From PWND01 sp964614525 (GTDB taxonomy: Bacteria; Bacteroidota; Bacteroidia; Bacteroidales; UBA7960): a stretch of DNA of 64,000 bases. The number at the start of each line of letters is the position of its first letter. Position 1 is the stretch's first letter. This document shows, in pieces, positions 25,401-33,238 of the stretch. Position numbers and translations under genes: made by a program. The notes below the pieces were generated by a model that saw nothing but the letters and a program-made list of their open reading frames with translations, ran no database searches and had not been told where the DNA came from. Location: NCBI GenBank assembly GCA_964614525.1, contig CAZTPA010000005.1, positions 1-64,000 on the forward strand, in the 5' to 3' direction.

Positions 25401-28073
25401 GATAAGATTACCTTCAGAATCAAGGTTTACAATATCAATATTATGAACGGAATCTGTGTATAATAAACCTGAGTATTTTTCACCTTCAGGAGTTTTTATA
25501 CCAGCATAAGATCTATATGGCATATAAGGTATTGAAACCCGGTCAATACTAAAAGCACCGCCCTCTTCAAAAACTTTTGTTTCAAAACTTGCTCTGAGGA
25601 CACCCGGTGCATTTGTTGTTACCCGTATATCAGGATTAAAAGTAGCTTTGCCGCTGTTATTTAGTCTTCCTGAGAATACAGTATGGGTTTCTGCGTAGAA
25701 TTTACGTGAAGGATCATCAAAAATATATGATTTGTAATCATCAAAAGTTGTCCTGGTGGATGTTAATGTAACATTTACCTCAGCCTTCAGATTCCTTGCT
25801 GTTGCGCCATGAAGCCATTCCGAAAACAGATTTATCGGCTTGATGTCATTTGCTTTTATTACATCATCATTAAAGTCTATCTTAATGCGAAGCCTGTTTG
25901 GCATTATTGATTCTATCTTCAGCCTTTTGCTAAACTCTCTGCCTCCAATTTTGAAATTTGCATTCCAGTTTCCTGTAATATCTTCTTCTTCTGTTGAAAC
26001 CTTAAAATGATAAAATCCATTTAACTCTTTACTGCTAACACTTGAGTATGTCAATTGTCCATTGGGATTGTATAATTCGAAAACTACGGGATGACCTTGG
26101 GGAATACGATCTTCCAGGTCTTCAATAATTAATGTTAGAAACAGAGTATCTCCCGGTCGCCAAACGTCTCTTTCACCATAGACAAAACCTTTTATGCCTT
26201 TCTGAACTTCTTGCCCATCTGTATTAAACATACTTAGGGATAGCGAATTGCCATCATCAAGGCGTAAATAACCTCTCTGCTCACCTTTTTTTGCAATTAA
26301 TAAAAATGGTTTGCTTCTTGGATTTATTGATACTTTACCTTCGTTGTCAGTAGTAATTGATTCGATAATTTGTTGTTGAAAGTTATACAATTCAACTTCA
26401 ACTCCTGAAATAGGCTTTGTTGTGTTTAAATCAGTTATAAATGCAGTAATAGTACCATCAGAGCCTTTTTTTGTTATTATTCCAAAATCTGAGGCTAAAA
26501 GGTTTCTTCTTATACTTTTATTATAATAATATGATTCAGTGCAGGGATCATCACGATCGCTCCAATTATAATTATAGTAGTATCTGTAATCATCATACGA
26601 ACTATAATAATCTATTTCATCAGATAAATACTGCCAGTCTTCATCGATATAAGTGAGAACTGATTTTTGAGTCGATTCAAGCTCTTCTTCGCCATTATTA
26701 CAAGGGTAAACTGAATGCTCATGTTTAAAATCAATAATAATCTGGTATAAAGCGCCGGGTTCAGCCATTATAATATCACTTAAGTCAATAGAGTATTTGT
26801 TCCATGTGTTTAGATTTGTTGATCCAGAAGATAAAAGTGAAACAGTTTTTTTTGCAACTATTCGTCCAACTCGTTTTAATTGTGAGTTGCCATCAAACTG
26901 GTTATTTTGAAAAAATTGCGCAATATTATTTTCATATACTCTAATTATTGACACATCAACAGCTGCAAGATTTACAGCTTCAAATGGGAAAAGCAAACCC
27001 GTAGAAGAAGGCATAATAACTCCTTTACCTACTAAACGTACAGCGGGTTTAATGTCTTCAAACTTAAAAGGAACCACTACTTTTTCTTTTAATCTGTTTC
27101 CGTTTATATCTTTGATTGCAGTTTCTGCAAATAAAACCTGATCGCCCGTTGGTCTTGAAGGGAAATATGCTCTAATTTCATTATTATAAATGCGGGTATG
27201 AATGTTGGATATTCCATCAGCATATACCAAACCACTTATATTTTGTTTAGAATCCAGAGGCTCTGAAAATTGCAGGGAAATTATTGGGTCGGGAGATTGA
27301 ATAATTGATGTATTAATTAGGGCAAACTCCCCGACGGCGGGTAATTCGATGGTTTCAGAACCTTTTTCTTTTGTGTCGAGAGAATTTGCATTCCATGATA
27401 TTGAAAAAGAAAAAGCTTCGTCTTGTCTTTGAATGTCATTGATTGTAAACTCATGAGTTCGCATTCTATCGCTGTGCTGCCATTCTGTTTTTCCATATTC
27501 AGGAAGGTCATTTAATGATAGGATTTTTTTGACGTCCTCAGGATTTGCTGCATCAGCTGTATTTATCTTGCCTTTTATTCTCAACAATGCTTGATTGTTT
27601 GTATAATATGTTTCAAGCCTTTCCAAAATTAAATTTACGGATTGCTTCATGGTAATGAAGCCAAAAGAGAATATCTTATATTCATCAGAGACATCCAGTA
27701 GTTTTGATAAGTTAAAATCAACTGTGTATTTTGTATTGTTGGGAAGTTTTTCGTTAGATCTAAACTCAATAGTCCTGGTATCTTTCCAATAGGCATTACC
27801 ATCTATTCGCGGACGAAATCTAAACAGATCTTCTTCAATAAGTGTGTTTATCTTTGTAGAATCGACCAAATCAAATGCAAGTTGAATAATTATGTTTTGA
27901 TCAGTTGGTAAAACACCTGCTGAAAATGCAGAAATATATTTGCTGAATGCAGGGTCGGGTGGAGGAGGTAAAGAGTGTGTGCGTGTAGAACAGTTTCTGA
28001 AAGAGAATACTATTGCAATTATTACTGCCAATATGATTATGGCTGTAATGGTGAATTTCTTTTGCTTATTCAT
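22491..28073 (-). CDS. Bacterial alpha-2-macroglobulin-like protein
   Basis: At 1860 residues this matches large bacterial alpha-2-macroglobulins, which trap proteases in the periplasm. An N-terminal hydrophobic helix (residues ~8-24) anchors it; a Cys at 27 is present but the lipobox is poor. Macroglobulin domains include 'VYGERDVWRPGDTLFLTLII' (MG2 type). The thioester motif is intact as C1410-S-E-Q1413 in 'YPHGCSEQIVSGAFPQ', followed by the alpha-helical toroid ('GGIALWPGSSYADDWTSSYAGHFM'). No penicillin-binding protein 1C gene, the common partner, is adjacent; instead a C40 peptidase gene follows 20 bases downstream. It is divergent from a glycosyltransferase gene. Confidence 0.93.
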   Translation of the reverse strand: MNKQKKFTITAIIILAVIIAIVFSFRNCSTRTHSLPPPPDPAFSKYISAFSAGVLPTDQNIIIQLAFDLVDSTKINTLIEEDLFRFRPRIDGNAYWKDTRTIEFRSNEKLPNNTKYTVDFNLSKLLDVSDEYKIFSFGFITMKQSVNLILERLETYYTNNQALLRIKGKINTADAANPEDVKKILSLNDLPEYGKTEWQHSDRMRTHEFTINDIQRQDEAFSFSISWNANSLDTKEKGSETIELPAVGEFALINTSIIQSPDPIISLQFSEPLDSKQNISGLVYADGISNIHTRIYNNEIRAYFPSRPTGDQVLFAETAIKDINGNRLKEKVVVPFKFEDIKPAVRLVGKGVIMPSSTGLLFPFEAVNLAAVDVSIIRVYENNIAQFFQNNQFDGNSQLKRVGRIVAKKTVSLLSSGSTNLNTWNKYSIDLSDIIMAEPGALYQIIIDFKHEHSVYPCNNGEEELESTQKSVLTYIDEDWQYLSDEIDYYSSYDDYRYYYNYNWSDRDDPCTESYYYNKSIRRNLLASDFGIITKKGSDGTITAFITDLNTTKPISGVEVELYNFQQQIIESITTDNEGKVSINPRSKPFLLIAKKGEQRGYLRLDDGNSLSLSMFNTDGQEVQKGIKGFVYGERDVWRPGDTLFLTLIIEDLEDRIPQGHPVVFELYNPNGQLTYSSVSSKELNGFYHFKVSTEEEDITGNWNANFKIGGREFSKRLKIESIMPNRLRIKIDFNDDVIKANDIKPINLFSEWLHGATARNLKAEVNVTLTSTRTTFDDYKSYIFDDPSRKFYAETHTVFSGRLNNSGKATFNPDIRVTTNAPGVLRASFETKVFEEGGAFSIDRVSIPYMPYRSYAGIKTPEGEKYSGLLYTDSVHNIDIVNLDSEGNLIKNSKLKVDVYKLNWRWWWDSSDEYMGDFSSSSYNRPVQTQTINAIDGKASYPFQIDYPEWGRYLILVTDLKSGHRTGSTVLIDWPSWYGSKDGGRQLAANMLSFTTDKDTYQSGEEIKFSFPSSEGGRALVSLENGTGVFKTMWIESRAGNTNFSIKATADMAPNIYAHISLLQPHAQTVNDLPIRLYGVVPINVEDPNSKLNPVINMQESLSPGEMVNIHISEENGKAMTYTLAMVDEGLLDLTRFATPDPWKHFFAKEALGVKSWDMYDYVLGAFGSEFARLLSIGGDDEFEKPIAGERVTRFKPVVKYFGPYEIEKGKSNQHSFTMPQYVGSVRTMVIAGQNGAYGSSEKTVAVKQALMILGTLPRVLGPGESVKLPVNIFASDESITNVDLSISTNDLLMVQGGKTQKISISGEEDKTAYFDIKTAEKTGAAKVSITATSGNHKAEFDIELYVRNPNPEITEVVPFTIEPKQSVETQYKLFGIEGTNKATLEISSIPPLNLEKRLKFLTRYPHGCSEQIVSGAFPQLFLSNLVHLDESQQNKIKENVQSVINRINSRMISNGGIALWPGSSYADDWTSSYAGHFMLEANEKGYAIPDGFISNWRSFQKQIAKRWMPETTFMGSHLMQAYRLYTLALSGAPELGAMNRMREMPNLSNPAKWRLAAAYYLAGQTEAALNLIENVSKSIEPYNQTGYTYGSNQRDQAMIIETLTLLDKKSDAAPLVKKLSEEMASPYSYSTQTTSFALLAISKFHGEKQASSTIDFSWKVNQGKEKQEITEALIWQTDLSVSDIDKEIPLTLKNNSDNTLFGRTIVTGTPSAGEEKASQSNLTMNVSYTDTKGNPINVSKLEQGTSFIAEITIGNPGTGRDYSQLALTQIFPSGWEISNARMDASADAIQGDVPEYQDIRDDRVYTYFDLPANKSKTFRIMLIATYEGEFYLPAYNVEAMYDSSIYATSEGRWIKVIK

Positions 28074-28163
28074 CTGTGTATGTTTTAGTGGTTAATTTGC
28101 TCTTATATAATGTTTTTAGAAATGTCTTTGTTGCTTTTAATTAATATGTTATTATAAAGAAAC

Positions 28164-28224
28164 TGTTTTCCGGATAAAAAATGCTGCTAGCCGGAAAACA
28201 TTGTTCTACAAATTTAAAAATTTG
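28164..28224. repeat. Two palindromes between divergent A2M-like and glycosyltransferase genes
   Basis: TGTTTTCCGG (28164-28173) and CCGGAAAACA (28191-28200) are exact inverted arms with a 17-base spacer. CAAATTT-AA-AAATTTG follows at 28209-28224. They could be an operator region for either gene; no T run makes the first one a convincing terminator. Confidence 0.5.
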
Positions 28225-28286
28225 ACAAAGCAAAAAATAATTTTAACGATTTTTTGTTTAATTCTATAATAATCCTTCAATTAATA

Positions 28287-28294
28287 TATATTTG
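28287..28294 (+). promoter_or_regulatory. Putative -7 promoter element of the glycosyltransferase gene
   Basis: TATATTTG fits TAnnTTTG and lies 23 bases upstream of the chosen ATG at 28318. It makes the TTG at 28300, which would fall at or before the transcript start, an unlikely start codon. Confidence 0.45.
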
Positions 28295-28317
28295 CCTGAT
28301 TGATTATATGCTTTTAT

Positions 28318-29457
28318 ATGAATAAAACAATAGCACTTTCAGTAACAAATGATACATATACAGATCAACGAGTGCATAAAATAGCTCGCAAGTTGTTCTA
28401 TATGGGCTATCGCGTCATTATAATCGGAAAAAAATCAAAGCAAAAAATTGAAAGTCCAAATTACGCAAAAATTGTCAGATTTAGAATGTTATTTAAAAAA
28501 TCAGCAGGGTTTTATGCTGAGTATAATTTAAAGCTTTTCTTCTATTTGCTTTTTTCAAAAATTAATATATTAACAGCCAATGACCTTGACACTTTGCCTG
28601 CAAATTATTTGGTATCAGTGATCAGAAGAAAGAGATTAGTATATGATAGTCATGAGTTTTTTACTGAATCTCCGGAAATAGTCAATAGGAAAAGCTTGCA
28701 AAATTTCTGGAGAAAGATTGAAAAAATATGCATTAAGAGAATAGATGTGGGCATTACTGTGAGTCAACCTATTGCTGATTATTATGAAAATCAATATAAT
28801 AAGAGTTTTTATGTTGTTAGAAATTTGCCGGAGAATATTTCTGTAAATCATAGAGAGATAGATTTTCCTGATTTTTTTAATCATCCCGGAATTGTTGTTT
28901 ATCAGGGGAGTTTAAATATTGGAAGAGGACTTGAAATGGCCATAGATTCATTTAAGTTTATTGAAAATGCCAGGCTGATAATAATTGGTAGTGGAGATAT
29001 AGAAAATGAATTAAAAGAAAGAGTAAAGGAAAAAGAATTAGAAAAGAAGGTGTTTTTTCTTGGGCGGATTTCCCCTGAAATATTGCCTGCTTATACTGCA
29101 AAAGCTAAAATAGGCCTATCTATTGAAGAAAATCTTGGTAAGAACTATGAATATGCATTGCCGAATAAACTGTTTGATTACATTCATGCCGAAGTTCCCG
29201 TTATTGTATCTGATTTGCCCGAGATGAGCAAGATTGTGTTGAAGTATGATGTTGGTAAAATTCTAAAGACATCAAATTCTAAAGACAAAAGCGTAAATTC
29301 CGCTTTAAAATCTGAGATGCTAGCATCATTAATTAATGAAATATTACTTTCTCCCGATTTGTATAATAAGTATAAACAAAATTGCCGTAATGCAGCAAAC
29401 GAACTTTGCTGGGAAAAAGAATCGCTTTTAATTGAGGAGATTTATAATAAACAATAA
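28318..29457 (+). CDS. Glycosyltransferase family 4-like protein
   Basis: The 379-residue protein has a GT-B layout. The N-terminal half includes 'SVTNDTYTDQRVHKIARKLFYMGYRVIIIG', 'LTANDLDTLPANYLV' and 'LVYDSHEFFTESPEI'. The C-terminal half has 'VVYQGSLNIGRGLEMAIDSF', 'LIIIGSGDIENEL', 'VFFLGRISPEILPAYTAKAKIGLSI' and 'NYEYALPNKLFDYIHAEVPVIVSDLPEM', the donor-binding region of group 1 transferases. Donor and acceptor are unknown; a role in surface glycan or glycolipid synthesis is inferred. I use the ATG at 28318 rather than a TTG 18 bases earlier. It ends 17 bases from the convergent FtsE-like gene. Confidence 0.85.
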   Translation: MNKTIALSVTNDTYTDQRVHKIARKLFYMGYRVIIIGKKSKQKIESPNYAKIVRFRMLFKKSAGFYAEYNLKLFFYLLFSKINILTANDLDTLPANYLVSVIRRKRLVYDSHEFFTESPEIVNRKSLQNFWRKIEKICIKRIDVGITVSQPIADYYENQYNKSFYVVRNLPENISVNHREIDFPDFFNHPGIVVYQGSLNIGRGLEMAIDSFKFIENARLIIIGSGDIENELKERVKEKELEKKVFFLGRISPEILPAYTAKAKIGLSIEENLGKNYEYALPNKLFDYIHAEVPVIVSDLPEMSKIVLKYDVGKILKTSNSKDKSVNSALKSEMLASLINEILLSPDLYNKYKQNCRNAANELCWEKESLLIEEIYNKQ

Positions 29458-29474
29458 TAAATTAAGAAAACTTA

Positions 29475-30182
29475 TTACATGAGTTTTGCTCTGTTAGCAT
29501 AATAATCAGGATTGAGATCTATTACTTTCCCATTTTCGCATCTTAAGATCCTGGCAGGAAAACTCTCAAACAAGGTATAATCGTGAGTAGCCATTAAAAC
29601 AGCACGCCCGGTTTTACTGATTTCCATCATCAGATCCATAATTCCTGAGCTGGTTTCAGGGTCAAGATTACCGGTAGGCTCGTCTGCCAGAATAATATCG
29701 GGGTCGTTAATTAATGCTCTTGCAATAACAACTCTTTGTTGCTCGCCACCTGAAAGTTGATGAGGCATTTTAAAATCTTTTGTTTGCAGGCCTACTTTAT
29801 CCAATACATCTTCAATTCGCTTATTCATAGCAATTTGATCACGCCAGCCTGTAGCTTTCATAACAAAAATCAGATTTTCCCTGATATTTCTGTCGCTTAA
29901 CAATTGGAAATCCTGAAATACAATACCAATTTTTCTTCTTAGAAAAGGTATTTTGCTTGTTTTCATATCATTTAAAGAATAACCGGCCACTTTAGCACGT
30001 CCGTCAACAAGAGGAAGATCAGCATATAAAACTTTTAGGAGGCTGCTTTTACCGCTGCCTGTGCGGCCAATAAGATAGCAAAACTCACCTCTTTCAATAC
30101 TTAGTGTTACATCTGATAATATTAAGTGGTCTTTTTGGAATACAGAGATGCTGTCAAGTTCGATAATTGTATCTAATGCCAT
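29475..30182 (-). CDS. ftsE: FtsE-like ABC transporter ATP-binding protein
   Basis: The 235-residue ATPase has Walker A 'GRTGSGKS' (39-46), Q-loop 'VFQDFQLL', signature 'LSGGEQQRV', Walker B 'IILADEPTGNLD' and the switch His in 'LMATHDYTLF'. Sequence style and length fit FtsE, which with FtsX controls peptidoglycan hydrolases at the division site. No ftsX is adjacent, so the assignment rests on similarity; a LolD-type ATPase is the main alternative. The gene lies downstream of the rnf operon on the same strand, after a hairpin that probably ends rnf transcription. Confidence 0.75.
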   Translation of the reverse strand: MALDTIIELDSISVFQKDHLILSDVTLSIERGEFCYLIGRTGSGKSSLLKVLYADLPLVDGRAKVAGYSLNDMKTSKIPFLRRKIGIVFQDFQLLSDRNIRENLIFVMKATGWRDQIAMNKRIEDVLDKVGLQTKDFKMPHQLSGGEQQRVVIARALINDPDIILADEPTGNLDPETSSGIMDLMMEISKTGRAVLMATHDYTLFESFPARILRCENGKVIDLNPDYYANRAKLM

Positions 30183-30300
30183 TTTGAATACCTTATTATA
30201 ATGTTGATTATTATACTAAAATGTAAAATTACATTTTTATTTTATATTTTTAATAATATGAGCAGCTTGAACTTATTAATGACTATCCCTATTATTATCA

Positions 30301-30329
30301 AAAACAAAACGACCTCTGATGAGGCCGTT
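30301..30329 (-). terminator. Terminator of the rnf operon
   Basis: On the minus strand AACGGCCTC and GAGGTCGTT form a 9-bp stem (one G-U pair) with a four-base loop, followed by TTGTTTTTG. It is about 35 bases after the rnfA stop. Confidence 0.8.
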
Positions 30330-30363
30330 AAAAAAAAATATTTTTTAAGTATAATAAAAATCC

Positions 30364-30942
30364 CTATACCAAACCTGCAAAACCCATAAATGCCAAAGCC
30401 AGAATACCTGCTGCAACTAATGCCGCAGGAGCACCACGCATACCTTTAGGAACCTCTAAAAGTTCAAGTTGTTCTCTAATGCCGGCAAAAAGTATTATAG
30501 CCAGGGCAAAACCGATAGCATTAGCAATTGCATAAACTATTCCTTCGACAAGGCTAAAATCAAAATCAGGCCTTACTGCTAAAATTGTAACACCCAAAAT
30601 TGCGCAGTTTGTTGTAATAAGAGGAAGGAAAATTCCAAGTGCCTGATATAATGGAGGACTGACTTTTTTCAATATAATTTCTACCATCTGCACAAGAGAA
30701 GCAATAACCAGAATATAGGATATTGTTTGCAGATAAGTAACATCAAAAGGTACAAGAACATAATTATAAATCAGATAAGTTACAATGGTAGCAAGAGTCA
30801 TAACAAACATAACAGCTCCCGACATACCAACGGATGTGGAAATTTTTGCGGATACACCCATGTAAGGGCATATTCCTAGAAATTGTGCCAACACAATATT
30901 GTTGACGAATATAGCTCCTATTATTATAATGATATATTCCAT
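30364..30942 (-). CDS. rnfA: Rnf complex subunit RnfA
   Basis: This 192-residue integral membrane protein belongs to the RnfA/RnfE/NqrD/NqrE family, with six predicted helices. Diagnostic stretches are 'IIIGAIFVNNIVLAQFLGICPYMGVS' at the N-terminus and 'FLPLITTNCAILGVT' in the middle; both carry the conserved cysteines thought to hold an intramembrane iron site. It is the last gene of rnfBCDGEA and starts 10 bases after rnfE. The complex oxidises ferredoxin, reduces NAD+ and pumps Na+ or H+. Confidence 0.95.
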   Translation of the reverse strand: MEYIIIIIGAIFVNNIVLAQFLGICPYMGVSAKISTSVGMSGAVMFVMTLATIVTYLIYNYVLVPFDVTYLQTISYILVIASLVQMVEIILKKVSPPLYQALGIFLPLITTNCAILGVTILAVRPDFDFSLVEGIVYAIANAIGFALAIILFAGIREQLELLEVPKGMRGAPAALVAAGILALAFMGFAGLV

Positions 30943-30952
30943 AGCTTATGTA

Positions 30953-31540
30953 TTATTCAGTTGTTTTCTTTAAAATATTATTTACTGCTATTAAATAACC
31001 CAGACCTATAAATGCTCCCGGTGCCAGAACAAATACAAGCATTCCATCTCCTTGAAATATCGTAATACCGAATATTGAACCGGATCCAAGAATTTCTCTT
31101 AGTCCACCAAGAATAGTTAAAGCAAAAGCAAAGCCTAAACCCATGCCTAAACCATCAATTATAGCATCCATAGTCGTATTTTTACTGGCAAAAGCTTCTG
31201 CACGCCCCATCACAAGGCAGTTAACCACAATAAGTGGAATAAATAATCCCAATGCCTCAAATAAACTTGGCGTGAAAGCCTCCATAACTAAAGAAACGAT
31301 AGTTACAAAAGATGCTATTATAACAATAAAAGAGGGAATTCTGACTTTGTTTGGGATTAAATCTTTAATTATAGATACAACCAAATTCGACATAAGTAGT
31401 ACAAAAGTTGTTGCTAATCCCATTCCAAGTCCGTTTATGGCTGATGTTGTAACCCCTAATGCCGGGCATAAACCAAGCAGTAATATAAAAACAGGGTTTT
31501 CTTTTATAAAGCCTTTTGAAAATATTTTTAGTTTGCCCAT
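30953..31540 (-). CDS. rnfE: Rnf complex subunit RnfE
   Basis: The 195-residue membrane protein is the paralogue of RnfA. It has 'NPVFILLLGLCPALGVTTSAINGLGMGLATTFVLL' at the N-terminus and 'FIPLIVVNCLVMGRAEAFASKN' in the middle, diagnostic of RnfE/NqrD. The two Cys positions parallel those in RnfA. It sits in the standard order between rnfG and rnfA, with a three-base gap after rnfG. Confidence 0.95.
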   Translation of the reverse strand: MGKLKIFSKGFIKENPVFILLLGLCPALGVTTSAINGLGMGLATTFVLLMSNLVVSIIKDLIPNKVRIPSFIVIIASFVTIVSLVMEAFTPSLFEALGLFIPLIVVNCLVMGRAEAFASKNTTMDAIIDGLGMGLGFAFALTILGGLREILGSGSIFGITIFQGDGMLVFVLAPGAFIGLGYLIAVNNILKKTTE

Positions 31541-31543
31541 CGC

Positions 31544-32206
31544 TTATTCTCCTTGTTTTTGGGTTATAGATTCAGTATTTTCCTTTTCTTCTGCTTCACC
31601 TGCGTTATTATCTGCATTATTCTGAGATGTAATTGATTCAGCATTTTCTTTAAAGGTTTGGTAAGCTCTTTCAATTGCATCACAGTATGCTCTTGCAGTA
31701 ATAGTTGCAGCTGTAATTGCATCTACATCACCACCGTCTTTTTCTACTTTCAGGGTTTTCTTTTTGGGATCGAAATTTTTAAACTGATCACTCCAGTCTG
31801 ATTTGGATTTGTCAATTTTATCTCCTAAGCCGGGAGTTTCTGCATGCTCAAGATGCACAACATCGTAAATTGTTCCATCAGGATATAAACCAACCATGGC
31901 TTTTATTTTGCCGCTAAAACCTGAGTTAGTAAATGTTGCAACAGCTATACCTACTAATTCATCATTTTTATATGCAAGGTTAAATTCCAGAGAATCGGTT
32001 CCGTCATAAGCTTCAAAAATCTTTGTTTTAAGAATGTCATATTCCGGAACAACCTTGCTGATAGCTTGTTGTTTTGCTGCTTCTCTGGCCTTTTCAATTG
32101 GTTCTTTAGTCAAATTATATACACTGGCAAGTGTAAAAGAAGCAACTGTTGTTACCACAAATAAAGTGATAATCATATTTATAAATGTAGATTCTCTTTT
32201 AGCCAT
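31544..32206 (-). CDS. rnfG: Rnf complex FMN-carrying subunit RnfG
   Basis: The 220-residue protein has one N-terminal membrane helix ('MIITLFVVTTVASFTLASVYNL') and a periplasmic FMN-binding domain. 'DAITAATITARAYCDAI' carries the S/T-x-A-T-x-x-S/T flavinylation motif (TAATIT), in which the last Thr should bind FMN through a phosphoester bond. A charged, low-complexity tail after residue ~190 ('NADNNAGEAEEKENTE') looks lineage-specific. Flavinylation needs an ApbE transferase, not seen here. Its start overlaps the end of rnfD by 8 bases. Confidence 0.94.
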   Translation of the reverse strand: MAKRESTFINMIITLFVVTTVASFTLASVYNLTKEPIEKAREAAKQQAISKVVPEYDILKTKIFEAYDGTDSLEFNLAYKNDELVGIAVATFTNSGFSGKIKAMVGLYPDGTIYDVVHLEHAETPGLGDKIDKSKSDWSDQFKNFDPKKKTLKVEKDGGDVDAITAATITARAYCDAIERAYQTFKENAESITSQNNADNNAGEAEEKENTESITQKQGE

Positions 32207-33197
32207 TTTTTATAACCTCCCCAAACCTTTTTGGTTTTATATATTTATTAATTACCGGCACAAATGCATTCATAATTAAAATTGCAAATGACACGCCTTC
32301 AGGATAAGCCCCGAAAATCCTAATAATCATGGTAAGTAAGCCGCAACCAATACCAAATATTATCATACCCTTGTATGACATTGGACTGGTTACCATATCT
32401 GTTGCCATATAAAGAGCTCCAAGCATCATGCCTCCTGTGATTAAATGAAATACAGGGTCAACATAAATTTCCGGATTTACCATCCATAAAATTCCGGAAA
32501 AGATAATTACACTACCCAGATATGCAACAGGGATGTGCCATGTAATAATCTTTCTGATTAACATGTAAATACCGCCAATAAGTAAGGCAATGGCAGATAT
32601 TTCACCGATGGAGCCTCCCATATTTCCTAAAAACATTTGCATATATCCCGGGATATCCGACATTAGCTCTGAAACACCCTTTCCCTGGGCGATGCCTTCT
32701 TTCAATATTGCAAGTGGAGTAGGACCTGTAACTACATCAACAAGCTGAGTGCTTAATTCAGCGGGTTTTGGCCAATTGGTCATTTGCACAGGAAATGATA
32801 TCAAAAGGAAAACTCTACCTACAAGAGCAGGATTAAAAGGATTTTTTCCTAATCCGCCAAAAGTCATTTTTCCCATTCCTATTGCCACTGCTGCACCGAT
32901 TATCATCATCCATAAGGGCAGGTTGCTCGGAACATTAAAAGCCAGAAGCAATCCCGTTATGATTGCAGAGCCATCAAAAACAGTTAAAGGTCCTTTTATC
33001 AAATATTTTTGAATTAAATATTCGAAAGCCATACATGAAACAACAGCTGTCATTGTTAACAGTAATGAGGACAGTCCGAAATAGTAAAATGAAACCAGCA
33101 TAGCAGGGATAAGTGATATAATCACTCCATACATGATTTTGCTTACCGATTCGTTTGAATATACATGGGGTGAACCCGATACGGTTAATAAACTCAT
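32199..33197 (-). CDS. rnfD: Rnf complex membrane subunit RnfD
   Basis: This 332-residue multi-spanning protein carries the RnfD/NqrB family pattern. 'FDGSAIITGLLLAFNVPSNLPLW' and 'GMGKMTFGGLGKNPFNPALVGRVFLLISFP' are typical, and 'VVTGPTPLA' contains the likely flavinylated Thr. Later 'LGALYMATDMVTSPMSYKG' is also family-typical. It lies between rnfC (41-base gap) and rnfG (8-base overlap), matching the usual operon order. Confidence 0.95.
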   Translation of the reverse strand: MSLLTVSGSPHVYSNESVSKIMYGVIISLIPAMLVSFYYFGLSSLLLTMTAVVSCMAFEYLIQKYLIKGPLTVFDGSAIITGLLLAFNVPSNLPLWMMIIGAAVAIGMGKMTFGGLGKNPFNPALVGRVFLLISFPVQMTNWPKPAELSTQLVDVVTGPTPLAILKEGIAQGKGVSELMSDIPGYMQMFLGNMGGSIGEISAIALLIGGIYMLIRKIITWHIPVAYLGSVIIFSGILWMVNPEIYVDPVFHLITGGMMLGALYMATDMVTSPMSYKGMIIFGIGCGLLTMIIRIFGAYPEGVSFAILIMNAFVPVINKYIKPKRFGEVIKNG

Positions 33198-33238
33198 AAT
33201 TATCTATTCTTAGCTTATACCTTTTCTTATTTATTTAA

